Positions 15,449-23,707 of a stretch of 26,728 nt of DNA are shown in pieces. Position numbers and translations under genes: made by a program. The stretch is from the NCBI GenBank assembly GCA_964401385.1, contig CAYNYF010000060.1:1-26728 (forward strand), read 5' to 3'. Source of the DNA: CAYNYF01 sp964401385 (GTDB taxonomy: Bacteria > Planctomycetota > Phycisphaerae > SM23-33). The notes beneath the pieces are model-generated. The model ran no database searches. It was not told where the DNA came from and saw only the letters and a list, made by a program, of their open reading frames with translations. How positions within the stretch are numbered: the first letter of the stretch is position 1; the number at the start of each line of letters is the position of its first letter.

Positions 15449-17974
15449 CTACGGCTTTTGTAGAAGTTCGGCGCTGGCCGGGTCCAGGCGCAGGGCGTAG
15501 GCGTCGCCGCGGTAGGTGATCACGTAGATGAGCTTCCGCCTGGCGTCGTAGCACCATCCCTGGCTGTGAACGGGCTCGCGCGGGCCGCCGCCGGCCTCCA
15601 GCAGGAAGTACCCGTTCTTGGCGCAGTCGTAGATTCGCAGGTAAGGCTTGGCCGCCTTCTTGCCCGGCACGACGTACGGCTCGGCGAAGACCACCCAATC
15701 GGCGTGGTCGACGTAGACCATCTCCCGGGTGTTGTGGATTTTGCCCAGCTCGGCGCCAGCGGGCATGATCTTCTCGAGCTTCCCCGTCTTGAAATCGAAG
15801 GTGGTCAGCCGGCCGTCGCCCGCCTTCATGTAGCCGCCGCCCCAGCCCAGCAGCAGGCGGTCGCGCCTGGCGTCGTAGGTCATGCCCTCCGAATCGCAGT
15901 AGGGCAGGTAGAGCTTTCCCCTCGGCTTCAGGTCGGTCCAGCCCTTGCCTATCTCGAACAGCCACAGGCTGACGCGCTCGGCGCCGGCCGCGCGGGCCCA
16001 GACCACCGCCCCGCGCGGGGTGCCTTCCATCACCGTGGCGCTCCAGGCGTATCGGAACGGCCGGGACATTGGCCCGGTCCTCAACCAGTCCATCCGCACC
16101 GCGTCGTAAAGGAATCCGCTGGCGGTGACCAGCAGCTTTGCCTTGGGGTCGTAGGCGTACGTGTTGTAGGCGTGGGGGCCGACCCACGGGCGGTTCAGCA
16201 CCGACGAGCCGAAGCCCCCGCCGCCGTTGGCGCTGTAGGGCTCGTCGGCGTCGTAGCCCTCGACCATCCGCCCCGAGACCGGCGAGTAGTGGATCACGGT
16301 GCTGGCCGAGCGGACGCAGTGCCCGCCGCCCCAGAGAAGGATCTGGTCGTTGTCGCCGTCCCACACGGCCGTGCCCCAGTCCCGCTGCCGGCAGCCGTAG
16401 GCCACGTTCCGTGGCGGCGGCGGCAGCTTGACCCAGCGGTTGGCCGGCAGGGCGTCCAGAGCGGTGTCCTTGGGCCGCTCGGGCACCTCGCAGTAGGAGG
16501 CGAGGAATCGCTCCGTGCGATACAGCCGCTGGTTCGGCCGCTTGCCGAGTCTCTCGCGCCTGGACGCATCGCGCTTGGCCGGGTCCGGCTTCAGCATCCA
16601 GGTGGAACTCTTGCCCCGCCCGGAGCCGGGCGCCGCGAGGACGAGCCAGCCGTCGGAAGTCGCCGCCAGCGCCGGCGGGTTGTAGTGCTGCCGGGCGTAG
16701 CCGTAGAAGCCCGGTGCCGCGGGCGGGAGGGTATCCTCGCCCTTCTTCTCCCTCCAGGCGGCCAGCAGGTCCCACCGGTCGGCCTTGACGTCGTACGTCC
16801 AGAGCTGCCGCGGCTCGACGGCCTTCCACGGGCGGGTGCCGTACCAGTTGTCGTTGGACTGGACGTAGCCGCCGTACAGGACGACCTTCCCCGTCCCCGA
16901 CAGCGAAACCAGGGCGTGGCCGGCGCGGGGGCTGGGGGCCAGCTCCGGCGACGCCCGCCGCCAGGACCCCCTGGCCAGGTCCAGCACCCAGGTGTCGTTG
17001 GTCAGGTAGTCTTCGTGGTCGCCGCCGAAGAGCAGGAATACTTTATTGGTCTCGTCGAAGGCCAGCGGCGAGTTCCGCCGCGCCGGCGGCACGGGGTATT
17101 GCCGCTCGGCCAATTCCTCGACGTTTCGCTGCAAGGCCCGCTCGGTCGAGAGGGCCTGGAGGGTTTTCCGGGCCGTCACCAGGTCGGTGATCTTCTTGAT
17201 CTGGCCGGCGAAGCGGGACATGCCGGGCATCTTGCCGACGCTGCGGCAGCGCGAAAGCAGGCGGCCGATCTCGTCCGCGGCGCCGACGCCCTTGGGGTCG
17301 CGGTACCACGCCAGTCGCGTTCGCCCGGCCAGGTCGATGATCGCCTCGACCGCGACCACCAGCCGGCGGTGCTCGGCGACAGTGCTCTCCTCCGGAAGCG
17401 GCAGCCGGCTCCACTTGCCGGCCTCCAGGTTCAGGATCACCGTGCGCGTCCAGCCGAGGTTGTCGGAACTCTTGTCGGCCCCGACCACCACCAGCTTCCG
17501 GCCTTCGGGATCAATCGCCAGTGCATGCCAGCTCGTTTCCGCCAGGGCCGCGACCGGGCCGTGGGCCTTCCATTTTCCGCCGTCCAGGTCGAAGGTGTAC
17601 AGCAGCCCCTCGGACAGGCAGTACAGCTTCCGGCCCTTCGGGTCGTAGGCGGCCTGGTAATACACGTGGATGCCGCGCTTGGCCGGCGGCCTGGCCGTGG
17701 AAAACTCGCTCCACTGCCGGCCGGCCGGGTCGAAGGCCTGCATGTAGGCCATCTCGGCGCGGAATTCGCCGCCGAAGTAGAACATCCGCCTGCCTTCCTC
17801 GACGGCCAGCAGGATTGCGCCGCTGTGCTGCCCGGTCTGGCCCTCGGCGATTCTGACCCAGCGATTGGAGGGCGCCTCTTCAGCTCCCTCAGCGGCGGCT
17901 GCCCATGCGGCCGCGAGCAGCGCCGCCGCGACGAATTTCCATCCGGTTGAGTTCAGCTTGTCGGCTTCTTTCAT
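15449..17974 (-). CDS. Secreted kelch-repeat beta-propeller protein
   Basis: The product is 841 aa. A signal peptide covers about residues 11-32 (VAAALLAAAWAAAAEG). Many kelch-like blades are visible: MFYFGGEFRAEMAYMQAFD, KLYCLSEGLLYTFDLDGGKW, KLVVVGADKSSDN, KVFLLFGGDHEDYLTNDTW, KVVLYGGYVQSNDNWYGT, ILLWGGGHCVRSASTVIHYS and RLLLGWGGGYMKAGDGRL. The number of blades suggests two propellers joined by a helical stretch (about 230-300). No catalytic signature of galactose oxidase was recognised. It is probably an exported scaffold or binding protein. The ATG at 17974 was chosen over an upstream in-frame start at 18019 because GGAGAA lies before it and the signal peptide is then correctly placed. 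Confidence 0.85.
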   Translation of the reverse strand: MKEADKLNSTGWKFVAAALLAAAWAAAAEGAEEAPSNRWVRIAEGQTGQHSGAILLAVEEGRRMFYFGGEFRAEMAYMQAFDPAGRQWSEFSTARPPAKRGIHVYYQAAYDPKGRKLYCLSEGLLYTFDLDGGKWKAHGPVAALAETSWHALAIDPEGRKLVVVGADKSSDNLGWTRTVILNLEAGKWSRLPLPEESTVAEHRRLVVAVEAIIDLAGRTRLAWYRDPKGVGAADEIGRLLSRCRSVGKMPGMSRFAGQIKKITDLVTARKTLQALSTERALQRNVEELAERQYPVPPARRNSPLAFDETNKVFLLFGGDHEDYLTNDTWVLDLARGSWRRASPELAPSPRAGHALVSLSGTGKVVLYGGYVQSNDNWYGTRPWKAVEPRQLWTYDVKADRWDLLAAWREKKGEDTLPPAAPGFYGYARQHYNPPALAATSDGWLVLAAPGSGRGKSSTWMLKPDPAKRDASRRERLGKRPNQRLYRTERFLASYCEVPERPKDTALDALPANRWVKLPPPPRNVAYGCRQRDWGTAVWDGDNDQILLWGGGHCVRSASTVIHYSPVSGRMVEGYDADEPYSANGGGGFGSSVLNRPWVGPHAYNTYAYDPKAKLLVTASGFLYDAVRMDWLRTGPMSRPFRYAWSATVMEGTPRGAVVWARAAGAERVSLWLFEIGKGWTDLKPRGKLYLPYCDSEGMTYDARRDRLLLGWGGGYMKAGDGRLTTFDFKTGKLEKIMPAGAELGKIHNTREMVYVDHADWVVFAEPYVVPGKKAAKPYLRIYDCAKNGYFLLEAGGGPREPVHSQGWCYDARRKLIYVITYRGDAYALRLDPASAELLQKP

Positions 17975-18166
17975 CGCATTTCTCCGGTCTGGTAGCTGCC
18001 GGCGCCGAAAGTGCACCATCAGGAGCTTGCCCGCCCAGGCGGTCGCAGCCTTCGCCGCGGAGAAGCGCTTCCACGCGCTGCCGCGGAGTTATGGCCGATA
18101 TCGTATGGACAAGTCTTAATGCGACAGATTGGCGCCGCGCAGCCACACCGCCGGCGCGGCTTGCCA

Positions 18167-19054
18167 TTACCCCTTGGGGGCAAGCAGCGTGCGCAAACGA
18201 GCGGCGACCGCGGCGTCGATGGTTCCCTTCCGCACGGCCAGTTCCACGGCGCGGGCGCCCAGCAGCTTGTAGATTTTGCCCAGGTCGGCGTCGGCGGTTG
18301 CCACTTCGCGGAGCTGCCTGGCGATCAGCTCCTCGTCGCCGCGGGCGATGGGGCCGGTCAGCGCCCGCGCCGGGCCCTCGGCCATCACGTTGTGCGCGGT
18401 CGCCCGCACCAGCGGGGCCAGGGCGGCCAGGGCGTCGGCCCGGCGGATGCCGGCGTGCTCGGCCGCGGTCAGCGACGCGTCCAGCAGGGCGGCCAGGTAG
18501 TTGGACGCGAACACGGCCGCGGCGTGATACAGCAGCTTGCCGGACGACGGCATGCGGACCGGCTTGCCGCCGACGGCCTCGGCAAAGGCCATCAGGGCCG
18601 CCACCGCTGCATCGTCGCCCTCGCAGAAGCAGTAGGTCCCGGGGAATTTTTCAAGCGAGGCGGCGACGTTGGGAAAGGTTTGCAGCGGGTGCATCGACCC
18701 GACGGCCGCGGCGCAGCACTCGCGGGCCGGGGCGAGCACGTCGCTGGAGATCGCCCCGGCGCAGTGGGCGACGATCGCCCCGCGCGCGAAGGCTCCGACC
18801 GATGCCAGCTCGCGGCAGACGCACTCGATCGCGTCGTCGGAGATCGTGAGCAGGACGAGCCCGCCGGCGGGGGAGATCTGATCGCTCTTTCCGGCGCGGA
18901 CGCCGGGGCCGATCGCCTCGGCGGCGGCGCGAGCCCTGGCCTCGTCACGGCCGGCGATGCCCACCACCCGGTAGCCGGCGCGAGCGGCGAGAATTCCCAG
19001 CGTCGTGCCCACGACACCGGGGCCGACGATCGCGATGTGCGGCCTTTCGTTCAC
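18167..19054 (-). CDS. Rossmann-fold / DUF2520 family oxidoreductase-like protein
   Basis: The product is 295 aa. An N-terminal dinucleotide-binding fold begins HIAIVGPGVVGTTLG (GxGxxG at about residues 11-16), with GIAGRDEARA after the second strand and LVLLTISDDAI. The C-terminal half has the DUF2520 signature GSMHPLQTF and a helical domain (LYHAAAVFASNYLAALL). The family is NAD(P)-dependent-looking, related to 6-phosphogluconate/pyrroline-5-carboxylate reductase folds; its substrate is not established. The GTG at 19054 is preferred to a TTG at 19090, since that TTG is part of a good -35 box and the GTG then sits at the predicted transcription start (leaderless). It is downstream of the release-factor-like gene on the same strand. 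Confidence 0.85.
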   Translation of the reverse strand: MNERPHIAIVGPGVVGTTLGILAARAGYRVVGIAGRDEARARAAAEAIGPGVRAGKSDQISPAGGLVLLTISDDAIECVCRELASVGAFARGAIVAHCAGAISSDVLAPARECCAAAVGSMHPLQTFPNVAASLEKFPGTYCFCEGDDAAVAALMAFAEAVGGKPVRMPSSGKLLYHAAAVFASNYLAALLDASLTAAEHAGIRRADALAALAPLVRATAHNVMAEGPARALTGPIARGDEELIARQLREVATADADLGKIYKLLGARAVELAVRKGTIDAAVAARLRTLLAPKG

Positions 19055-19061
19055 ATGAGGA

Positions 19062-19090
19062 AGGATAGGAGCAAACCCGGAGATTGGCAA
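19062..19090 (-). promoter_or_regulatory. Candidate leaderless promoter of the DUF2520 gene
   Basis: On the minus strand TTGCCA (19085-19090) and TATCCT (19062-19067) are 17 bp apart. Seven bases separate the -10 box from the GTG at 19054, so transcription would begin at or next to the start codon. No Shine-Dalgarno sequence is present. Confidence 0.55.
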
Positions 19091-19132
19091 CAGGGCGGCG
19101 GCCTGCCCGTCGCCGCCGCGGGCGCTGGCGGC

Positions 19133-19705
19133 TTATTTCAGCGGGCCCAGGCCGTGGGACTTGCGAATGGCCTGGGCGGCGGCGTACAGGTGGCGGTCGT
19201 CCTTCAGCACCGAAGTGAGGTTGCTGGTCGTGATCCCCAGCGCCCCAGCCGCGGCCGCCAGCCGGCCCTGGTGGGCCGCCAGCAGGTCCAGCAGGCACTG
19301 GGCCACCGGCCAGAACCTCCGGTCCTTCCTGCCGACCTGAAGCCGCTTGGCCGCCCCGGGCGGGCCTTTGCCCGGCGTGAACAGACACGACCGCAGCGCC
19401 TCCGGCGGCGCGTACTTTTCGGGATCGACCGGCCGGCGGAGCTGGCAGGCGATCTTGATCCGGAGCCGCTTCAGCGCCGTCCGCTTGTTGTCGAGCTGCG
19501 AGCGGGAATCGTAGCCCTGGACGGTGATGCCGGTGGGGCGGTGGTGCAGCCGGATGGCCGTGGAGACCTTGTTGCGATGCTGCCCGCCCGGGCCGGAGGA
19601 CCTGTGGACGTTCACTTCGCACTGCCCCAGCAGCGCCTTCTCGGAAAGGTCAAGGTAGCCCGTCGCCGCTGGCGTGCCGGTGATGTCTGTTTGGGGCTTT
19701 GTCAT
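19133..19705 (-). CDS. Release-factor-like protein with GGQ motif
   Basis: The product is 190 aa. Residues about 20-95 form an RF-1-type domain with SSGPGGQHRNKVSTAIRL; GGQ at 40-42 is the motif that triggers peptidyl-tRNA hydrolysis on the ribosome. There is no codon-recognition domain, so the likely role is ribosome rescue or release without a stop codon, as in ArfB-like proteins. The C-terminus is not the short basic tail of ArfB: residues about 140-185 look like a helix-turn-helix (RLAAAAGALGITTSNLTSVL). The ATG has only a weak AGGT upstream. The gene lies 64 bp after tRNA-Arg on the same strand, with no terminator seen between, so co-transcription is possible. Confidence 0.88.
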   Translation of the reverse strand: MTKPQTDITGTPAATGYLDLSEKALLGQCEVNVHRSSGPGGQHRNKVSTAIRLHHRPTGITVQGYDSRSQLDNKRTALKRLRIKIACQLRRPVDPEKYAPPEALRSCLFTPGKGPPGAAKRLQVGRKDRRFWPVAQCLLDLLAAHQGRLAAAAGALGITTSNLTSVLKDDRHLYAAAQAIRKSHGLGPLK

Positions 19706-19769
19706 GCCAACCTGCCGCGGGGCGAGCGCCGCCGGCTCGGCCGCGGCGCCGTCGCCGGGCCCGTCCCAA

Positions 19770-19843
19770 CGCGCCCGCCAGGACTCGAACCTGGAACCTG
19801 CGGTTTAGAAGACCGCTGCTCTATCCGGTTGAGCTACGGGCGC
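19770..19843 (-). tRNA. tRNA-Arg(TCT)
   Basis: A full cloverleaf forms on the minus strand: acceptor GCGCCCG/CGGGCGC, D-stem GCTC/GAGC, anticodon arm GCGGT-CTTCTAA-ACCGC (anticodon TCT, normal U33), and T-arm CCAGG-TTCGAGT-CCTGG, with G73. CCA is not encoded. Confidence 0.95.
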
Positions 19844-20178
19844 CGGCACAAGGTATTTCGGCCGCCGGAGGGGCGAGGATTAGGCTTTCGCCCGTGCTGC
19901 CGCGGCCCAGGCGACCGCCGGAGACAACTCTAGCCCCGCCCCGCCAAGTGGTCAAGGGCCGCGGCCGCGGAGATGGCGGCGGGCACGGCGGCGCCGGGCA
20001 GTGGGCGGGGGGTATTGCTTGCAGGCGGCGGCGCCTCTGGGTATGGTTGCCCGGCGCGTCCGGCCGGCCGGGCGGGAGTTGGTTTGGCAAACGCCCGAAG
20101 TCGCCGCGGGGCCGCGTTGGTCGGCGGGTTCGCCCGCGCCGCAGGGCGATACTTATTCTGGCATCTGGAGGATGCAAC
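19844..20178. other. Intergenic region between tRNA-Arg and the glycoside-hydrolase-like gene
   Basis: This 335-bp stretch has no gene I can support. The frame of the downstream gene stays open upstream, but the translation is proline/arginine-rich and composition-driven. No convincing -35/-10 pair was found; TATTCT at 20154-20159 is a possible -10 without a good -35. Confidence 0.45.
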
Positions 20179-22059
20179 ATGCCCGCAAAGAAGCCGCTGG
20201 TCCTGGAGAACCGCTCTCTGCGCGTCGAGGTGGACCGGCGCGACCTGGCCGCCCACGTAACGGTCAAATCGACCGGCGAGACGCTGCGCATGGCCGGGGG
20301 GCAACCCGACGACGTGTGGATGGTCGGCCGAGCCGGGGACGAATGGAAAAGCTTCGCCGGCTCGCCGATCAGTCTGCGCAAGACCCGGCCGCAGATGGCC
20401 GAGGCCCGGCTGCCCGGGCTGGGGCTGACCGTCCGCATCGCCCTGGACGGCTCGGACGTGGTCTTCGAGGTCGCGCCCGCCAAAGCGGGACGGGCCGGGG
20501 CGCCCCGCGACGTGCTATATCCGCGGCATTTCCTGCTTCCCCGCAGGAAGGACGCCTACGCCACGTTCCCCTTCGGCCAGGGCAGTATCATCCCGGCCGA
20601 CTGGAAGGGCCGCTTTCACCACCGCGAGGGCTATTCCGAGGCCGTCGCCCACTGGCTGGGCGGCTACACCGGCAAGACCGGCTACATCGGCATCGCCGAG
20701 ACCCCCGACGATTTGTATCAGGCCGTGGACCACCGGGAGGGGTCTCCGGCCAGCGTGTTCTTCCACTGGCTCGGCAGCCTCGGCCGGCTCCGCTACACCC
20801 GCCGGGCGCGGTATCACTTCGCCAAGGGGATGGGCTACGTCGCCCAGGCCAAGCGCTACCGCGACTACTGCAAGAAGATCGGCCTGTTCCGGTCCATGGC
20901 GGACAAGGCGGCCGAGAACCCCAACGTCCGCCGCCTGATCGGGGCGCCGATCATCTGCGTGCCCATCTGCCACCGCCGCGAGCGGACCATGGAGTACACG
21001 GCCACCAAATTCACCGACGCGGCCGGCTACGTGGAAAAGTTCCGCAGGGCCAGCGGCATCCGGAACGCCGTCGTTCACGTGGACGGATGGGGATATTGGG
21101 GTTACGACGCGATGCACCCCGACACCATCCCGCCCAACCTGGAGTGCGGCGGCGTGGCGGGCCTTTCGGAAATGTCGGCGCGCGTCAAGAAGGCCGGATA
21201 CCTCTTCGGCCTGCACGATCAGTACATTGACTTCTTCGCCCACGCGCCGTCGTTCGACGAGAAGCTCTCGATCGTCCTGGAAGACGGCCAGCCGGTGCGC
21301 GTAAACCGTTGGTGTGGAGGGCTTTGCGGCCATCTCTGCTACACGCAGATTCCCCGCTTCGTCCGGCGGAACTACTATGAGGGCGTGCGCCGGTCGTACC
21401 CGATCTACCACAACTCCCCGTCCATCTGGGAGATGGCCGCCCCGACGGCGTCGTATCTGGACTGCTTCTGCCGCGGGGCGGTGGAGTGCTGGTCGAAGGA
21501 GCACCCGATGACCCGCGGCGAGGGCCGCCGGCTGCACAACGAGGTCTTCCAGATCGTCCGCAACGGCGCCGACGGGCAGATGGTGGTGCTGTCGGTGGAG
21601 CACCCGCGGGACTACTCCGTTCCGTACCTGGACTTCGGCTGGGGGATCGGGCACCTCATGGCGGACGTTCCCACCACCACCGGGCAGTACCAGACGGCCG
21701 CCATCGGACATCCGGCGCCGCTGTGGCACCTGGTCTTTCACGACGCCCTGTGCCTGCCTTCGGGCGGGACGTTCGTCGAGGCGCTGCTGTACGGGCAGGC
21801 GCCGTACTTCTGGCTGCGCGGCCGGCCCGTTCCGCCGCGCGAGATCGCCAGGAAGAAGGTGCTGCTGAAACTGCACGAAGACGTGGCCTTTGCGGAAATG
21901 ACCGGTCATGAGATCCTCAACGCCGACGGCACGGCCCAGAGGTGCACGTTCGCCGGCGGCATCGAGGTGGAGGTGAACAAGAAGACCGGCAGCTACCGCA
22001 TCCGCGGCGGCAGGGCGGCCACCAAGGGCACGCGAAAGATCACCGGCAGTTCGTACTAA
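20179..22059 (+). CDS. Putative glycoside hydrolase (DUF5696/GH101-GH129-like)
   Basis: The product is 626 aa, with no signal peptide, so probably cytoplasmic. The N-terminal ~200 residues look like a beta-sandwich of the kind that precedes a catalytic barrel (LENRSLRVEVDRRDLAAHV). A barrel-like region follows with AVVHVDGWGYWGYDAMHPD at about 295-313, GYLFGLHDQYIDFF, SYLDCF and VLSVEHPRDYSVPYLDFGWG. Acidic residues in VDGW, YLDCF and EHPRD are candidate catalytic groups. The overall pattern resembles DUF5696 and GH101/GH129 alpha-N-acetylgalactosaminidase-type proteins, but I assign the family tentatively and no substrate. The ATG has TGGAGGA at 20166-20172; the longer open frame upstream was not used. 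A MITE-like element begins at the base after the stop codon. Confidence 0.72.
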   Translation: MPAKKPLVLENRSLRVEVDRRDLAAHVTVKSTGETLRMAGGQPDDVWMVGRAGDEWKSFAGSPISLRKTRPQMAEARLPGLGLTVRIALDGSDVVFEVAPAKAGRAGAPRDVLYPRHFLLPRRKDAYATFPFGQGSIIPADWKGRFHHREGYSEAVAHWLGGYTGKTGYIGIAETPDDLYQAVDHREGSPASVFFHWLGSLGRLRYTRRARYHFAKGMGYVAQAKRYRDYCKKIGLFRSMADKAAENPNVRRLIGAPIICVPICHRRERTMEYTATKFTDAAGYVEKFRRASGIRNAVVHVDGWGYWGYDAMHPDTIPPNLECGGVAGLSEMSARVKKAGYLFGLHDQYIDFFAHAPSFDEKLSIVLEDGQPVRVNRWCGGLCGHLCYTQIPRFVRRNYYEGVRRSYPIYHNSPSIWEMAAPTASYLDCFCRGAVECWSKEHPMTRGEGRRLHNEVFQIVRNGADGQMVVLSVEHPRDYSVPYLDFGWGIGHLMADVPTTTGQYQTAAIGHPAPLWHLVFHDALCLPSGGTFVEALLYGQAPYFWLRGRPVPPREIARKKVLLKLHEDVAFAEMTGHEILNADGTAQRCTFAGGIEVEVNKKTGSYRIRGGRAATKGTRKITGSSY

Positions 22060-22260
22060 TACTACAACGCTACGAAGCCAATATGGCGGCCTCTAAGACA
22101 TTCATGTGCAAACGGTTATGGTCCTTTCGCTCCCGTCGCTTCAGCCCGAGCAGCCCTCAGAGCCCAGCGACAGCATCGCATGGGCAAGTTCATCCCGTCT
22201 GGCATGGGCCAAAGGATGGTCCAGGCGGACGGGATAGCAGACCTTCGTAGCGTTGTAGTA
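22060..22260. mobile_element. MITE-like non-autonomous element, 201 bp
   Basis: A perfect 18-bp terminal inverted repeat, TACTACAACGCTACGAAG (22060-22077) and its complement (22243-22260), bounds 201 bp with no transposase. Both sides are flanked by CTAA (22056-22059 and 22261-22264), a 4-bp target duplication. CTAA matches the CTAR target known for IS5-type elements, which suggests mobilisation by an IS5-family transposase (inference). The interior has a further stem, ATCCCGTC (22192-22199) with GACGGGAT (22228-22235). Confidence 0.72.
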
Positions 22261-22293
22261 CTAAGCGGACCGCAACAATGTTTGAACAGTGGA

Positions 22294-22371
22294 CCTGCCC
22301 ACCTCCCTGCCCACCTCGGGAAGGCAGGCGGGCGGAAGGCAGGCGGGCGGAAGGCAGGCGGGTCTGCCCAC
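22294..22371. repeat. GC-rich repeat cluster with three 15-bp tandem units
   Basis: Three tandem copies of GGAAGGCAGGCGGGC (22319-22333, 22334-22348, and 22349-22363 with the last base T) are preceded by two CCTGCCCACCT segments, so the block can fold back on itself. It belongs to the same family as the other GCCTGCC/GGCAGGC palindromes in this window. Confidence 0.8.
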
Positions 22372-22410
22372 GGTTTTCGCACGTCCCAACGAATGAGAAC
22401 ACGAATGACA

Positions 22411-22434
22411 CGCCTGCCCACCATCTTGCAGGCG
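22411..22434. repeat. Short palindromic repeat CGCCTGC/GCAGGCG
   Basis: Perfect 7-bp arms (22411-22417 and 22428-22434) enclose a 10-nt loop. It is a variant of the GCCTGCC/GGCAGGC family. Confidence 0.65.
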
Positions 22435-22444
22435 GGAATTCTGA

Positions 22445-22502
22445 CGAATTGCACGAATTTGGCAGAGCTGCCTCAGGGAAAAGAGGCCATTCGTGAAATT
22501 CG
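22445..22502. repeat. Inverted repeat built from CACGAATT motifs
   Basis: CGAATTGCACGAAT (22445-22458) pairs with ATTCGTGAAATTCG (22489-22502) at 13 of 14 positions. The loop holds GGCAGAGCTGCC. Another inverted copy, TAATTCGTG, lies at 22515-22523. The same 9-mer is tandemly repeated at 26622-26657. Confidence 0.65.
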
Positions 22503-22570
22503 CCGCAATTAGTGTAATTCGTGGTCTCCCGCGCCGGCCGGGCGGGCCCATCCTCGCCTGGTCACACTCT

Positions 22571-22595
22571 GCCTGCCCACCTGCGGAAGGCAGGC
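22571..22595. repeat. 25-bp palindromic repeat GCCTGCC/GGCAGGC
   Basis: Perfect 7-bp arms (22571-22577 and 22589-22595) span 25 nt in total, the same arms and same total length as at 25577-25601. Confidence 0.7.
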
Positions 22596-22693
22596 GGGCA
22601 AACATTCCCGTGACCAGCTTAGAAAATAGGTAATTTAGAAAGATTTTCTTGGGTCGCCAAACCGGTACTGCACCTCTGCTGCATACGGGATGG

Positions 22694-23671
22694 CTATAGC
22701 TGGCCGCTGTGCTTGTAGAACCGCGTCTGGAGGTCCCTGTTGTAGGAGGTGAAGGCGGCGTCGGGGTCCGGGTCGTTCTCGATGGCCGAGATGGTCATGT
22801 ACATCTTGGCGTCAAGGTTGTCGAGGTAGTGGATGAAGAACGCCTCGGGGATGGACGGCAGCTTGGGCGCGCCGTACTCGTGCACCCCGTGATGGGAAAG
22901 GATGATGTGCTGGAGCAGGTCGCGCAGGGCGGGGGGGAACTGCTCGGAGGTCTCTTCCTCGATCTGCTCGATCTTCTTCTCGACCATCACCGCGCCCATG
23001 GTCACGTGTCCGACGAGCTGCCCGCGGTCGGTGTAGCCGAGGCTCACGTCATACGCCAGCTCGTCGGTCTTGCCGATGTCGTGCAGGAAGACGCCCGGCA
23101 GCACCAGATCGGCGTTGATCTTGGGATACAGCGGCAGGAGCGCCCTTGCCGCCCGGGCGACGTTGAGCGTGTGCTCCAGCAGCCCGCCCAGGAACGGATG
23201 GTGCATCTGCATGGCGGCCGGGGCACGCTTGAACTTCGCCACCAACTCGCGGTCCTCCGCCAGCTTCTTGATCAGCAACCGGATGTGCTTGTCCTTGACG
23301 GCCCGCAGGATCTCCAGCAGCTCCGCCCACATCTCCTCCACGTCGTACTCGGTGGCCGGCAGGAAATCGGCCATGGTGACCTTCTCGGCCGCGTACGGCC
23401 GGCAGGCGTCCATGATGAGCTGCAAAGTGCCCCGGTACTGCTCGGTGCGCCCCTTGACCTGAAGGAAGCCGGCCACCGGCACCGAGTTGTAGATGCCCTC
23501 GGAGACCTGCCACATCCGCGCCGGGATGTTCCCGGTCTTGTCGCACAGGGTGCAGGAGAGGTACAGCGACCCGCTGGTGGTGGTCCGCAGGTCCTTGTCG
23601 CGGACGAGGAAGACCTGATCCAGCGTCTCGCCGGGCATGAACTGGTTGATGAACCGCCGCTGGGATTTCAT
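22694..23671 (-). CDS. YhaM-like 3'-5' exoribonuclease (OB-fold + HD domain)
   Basis: The product is 325 aa, close to the length of YhaM. The N-terminal ~95 residues form an OB-fold nucleic-acid-binding domain (FLVRDKDLRTTTSGSLYLSC, GNIPARMW). The HD hydrolase domain supplies the metal ligands: HHPFLGGLLEHTLNVA (His167), VFLHDIGK (His197-Asp198), GHVTMG (His222), LSHHG (His260-His261) and YLDNLDAK (Asp284/Asp287). The family degrades single-stranded RNA from the 3' end in the cytoplasm. The ATG at 23671 lacks a Shine-Dalgarno sequence but lies seven bases after a good -10 box, suggesting a leaderless mRNA. It is divergent from proS. Confidence 0.92.
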   Translation of the reverse strand: MKSQRRFINQFMPGETLDQVFLVRDKDLRTTTSGSLYLSCTLCDKTGNIPARMWQVSEGIYNSVPVAGFLQVKGRTEQYRGTLQLIMDACRPYAAEKVTMADFLPATEYDVEEMWAELLEILRAVKDKHIRLLIKKLAEDRELVAKFKRAPAAMQMHHPFLGGLLEHTLNVARAARALLPLYPKINADLVLPGVFLHDIGKTDELAYDVSLGYTDRGQLVGHVTMGAVMVEKKIEQIEEETSEQFPPALRDLLQHIILSHHGVHEYGAPKLPSIPEAFFIHYLDNLDAKMYMTISAIENDPDPDAAFTSYNRDLQTRFYKHSGQL

Positions 23672-23678
23672 GCTCGGG

Positions 23679-23707
23679 ATTGTACCGCCGCGACGGAACG
23701 TTGAAAA
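23679..23707 (-). promoter_or_regulatory. Promoter of the yhaM-like gene
   Basis: On the minus strand TTTTCA (23702-23707) and TACAAT (23679-23684) are 17 bp apart. The -10 box ends seven bases before the ATG at 23671, so the transcript would be nearly leaderless. The -35 overlaps that of the opposite promoter. Confidence 0.65.

Noticed and set aside
15566..17950. 794-codon plus-strand frame opposite the kelch gene
   Set aside because: It is composition-driven and antisense; the minus strand shows a signal peptide and kelch blades.
22294..22602. CRISPR-like array in the repeat-rich intergenic region
   Set aside because: Repeats are 15 bp and directly abutting, or isolated palindromes, with no regular unique spacers and no cas genes.
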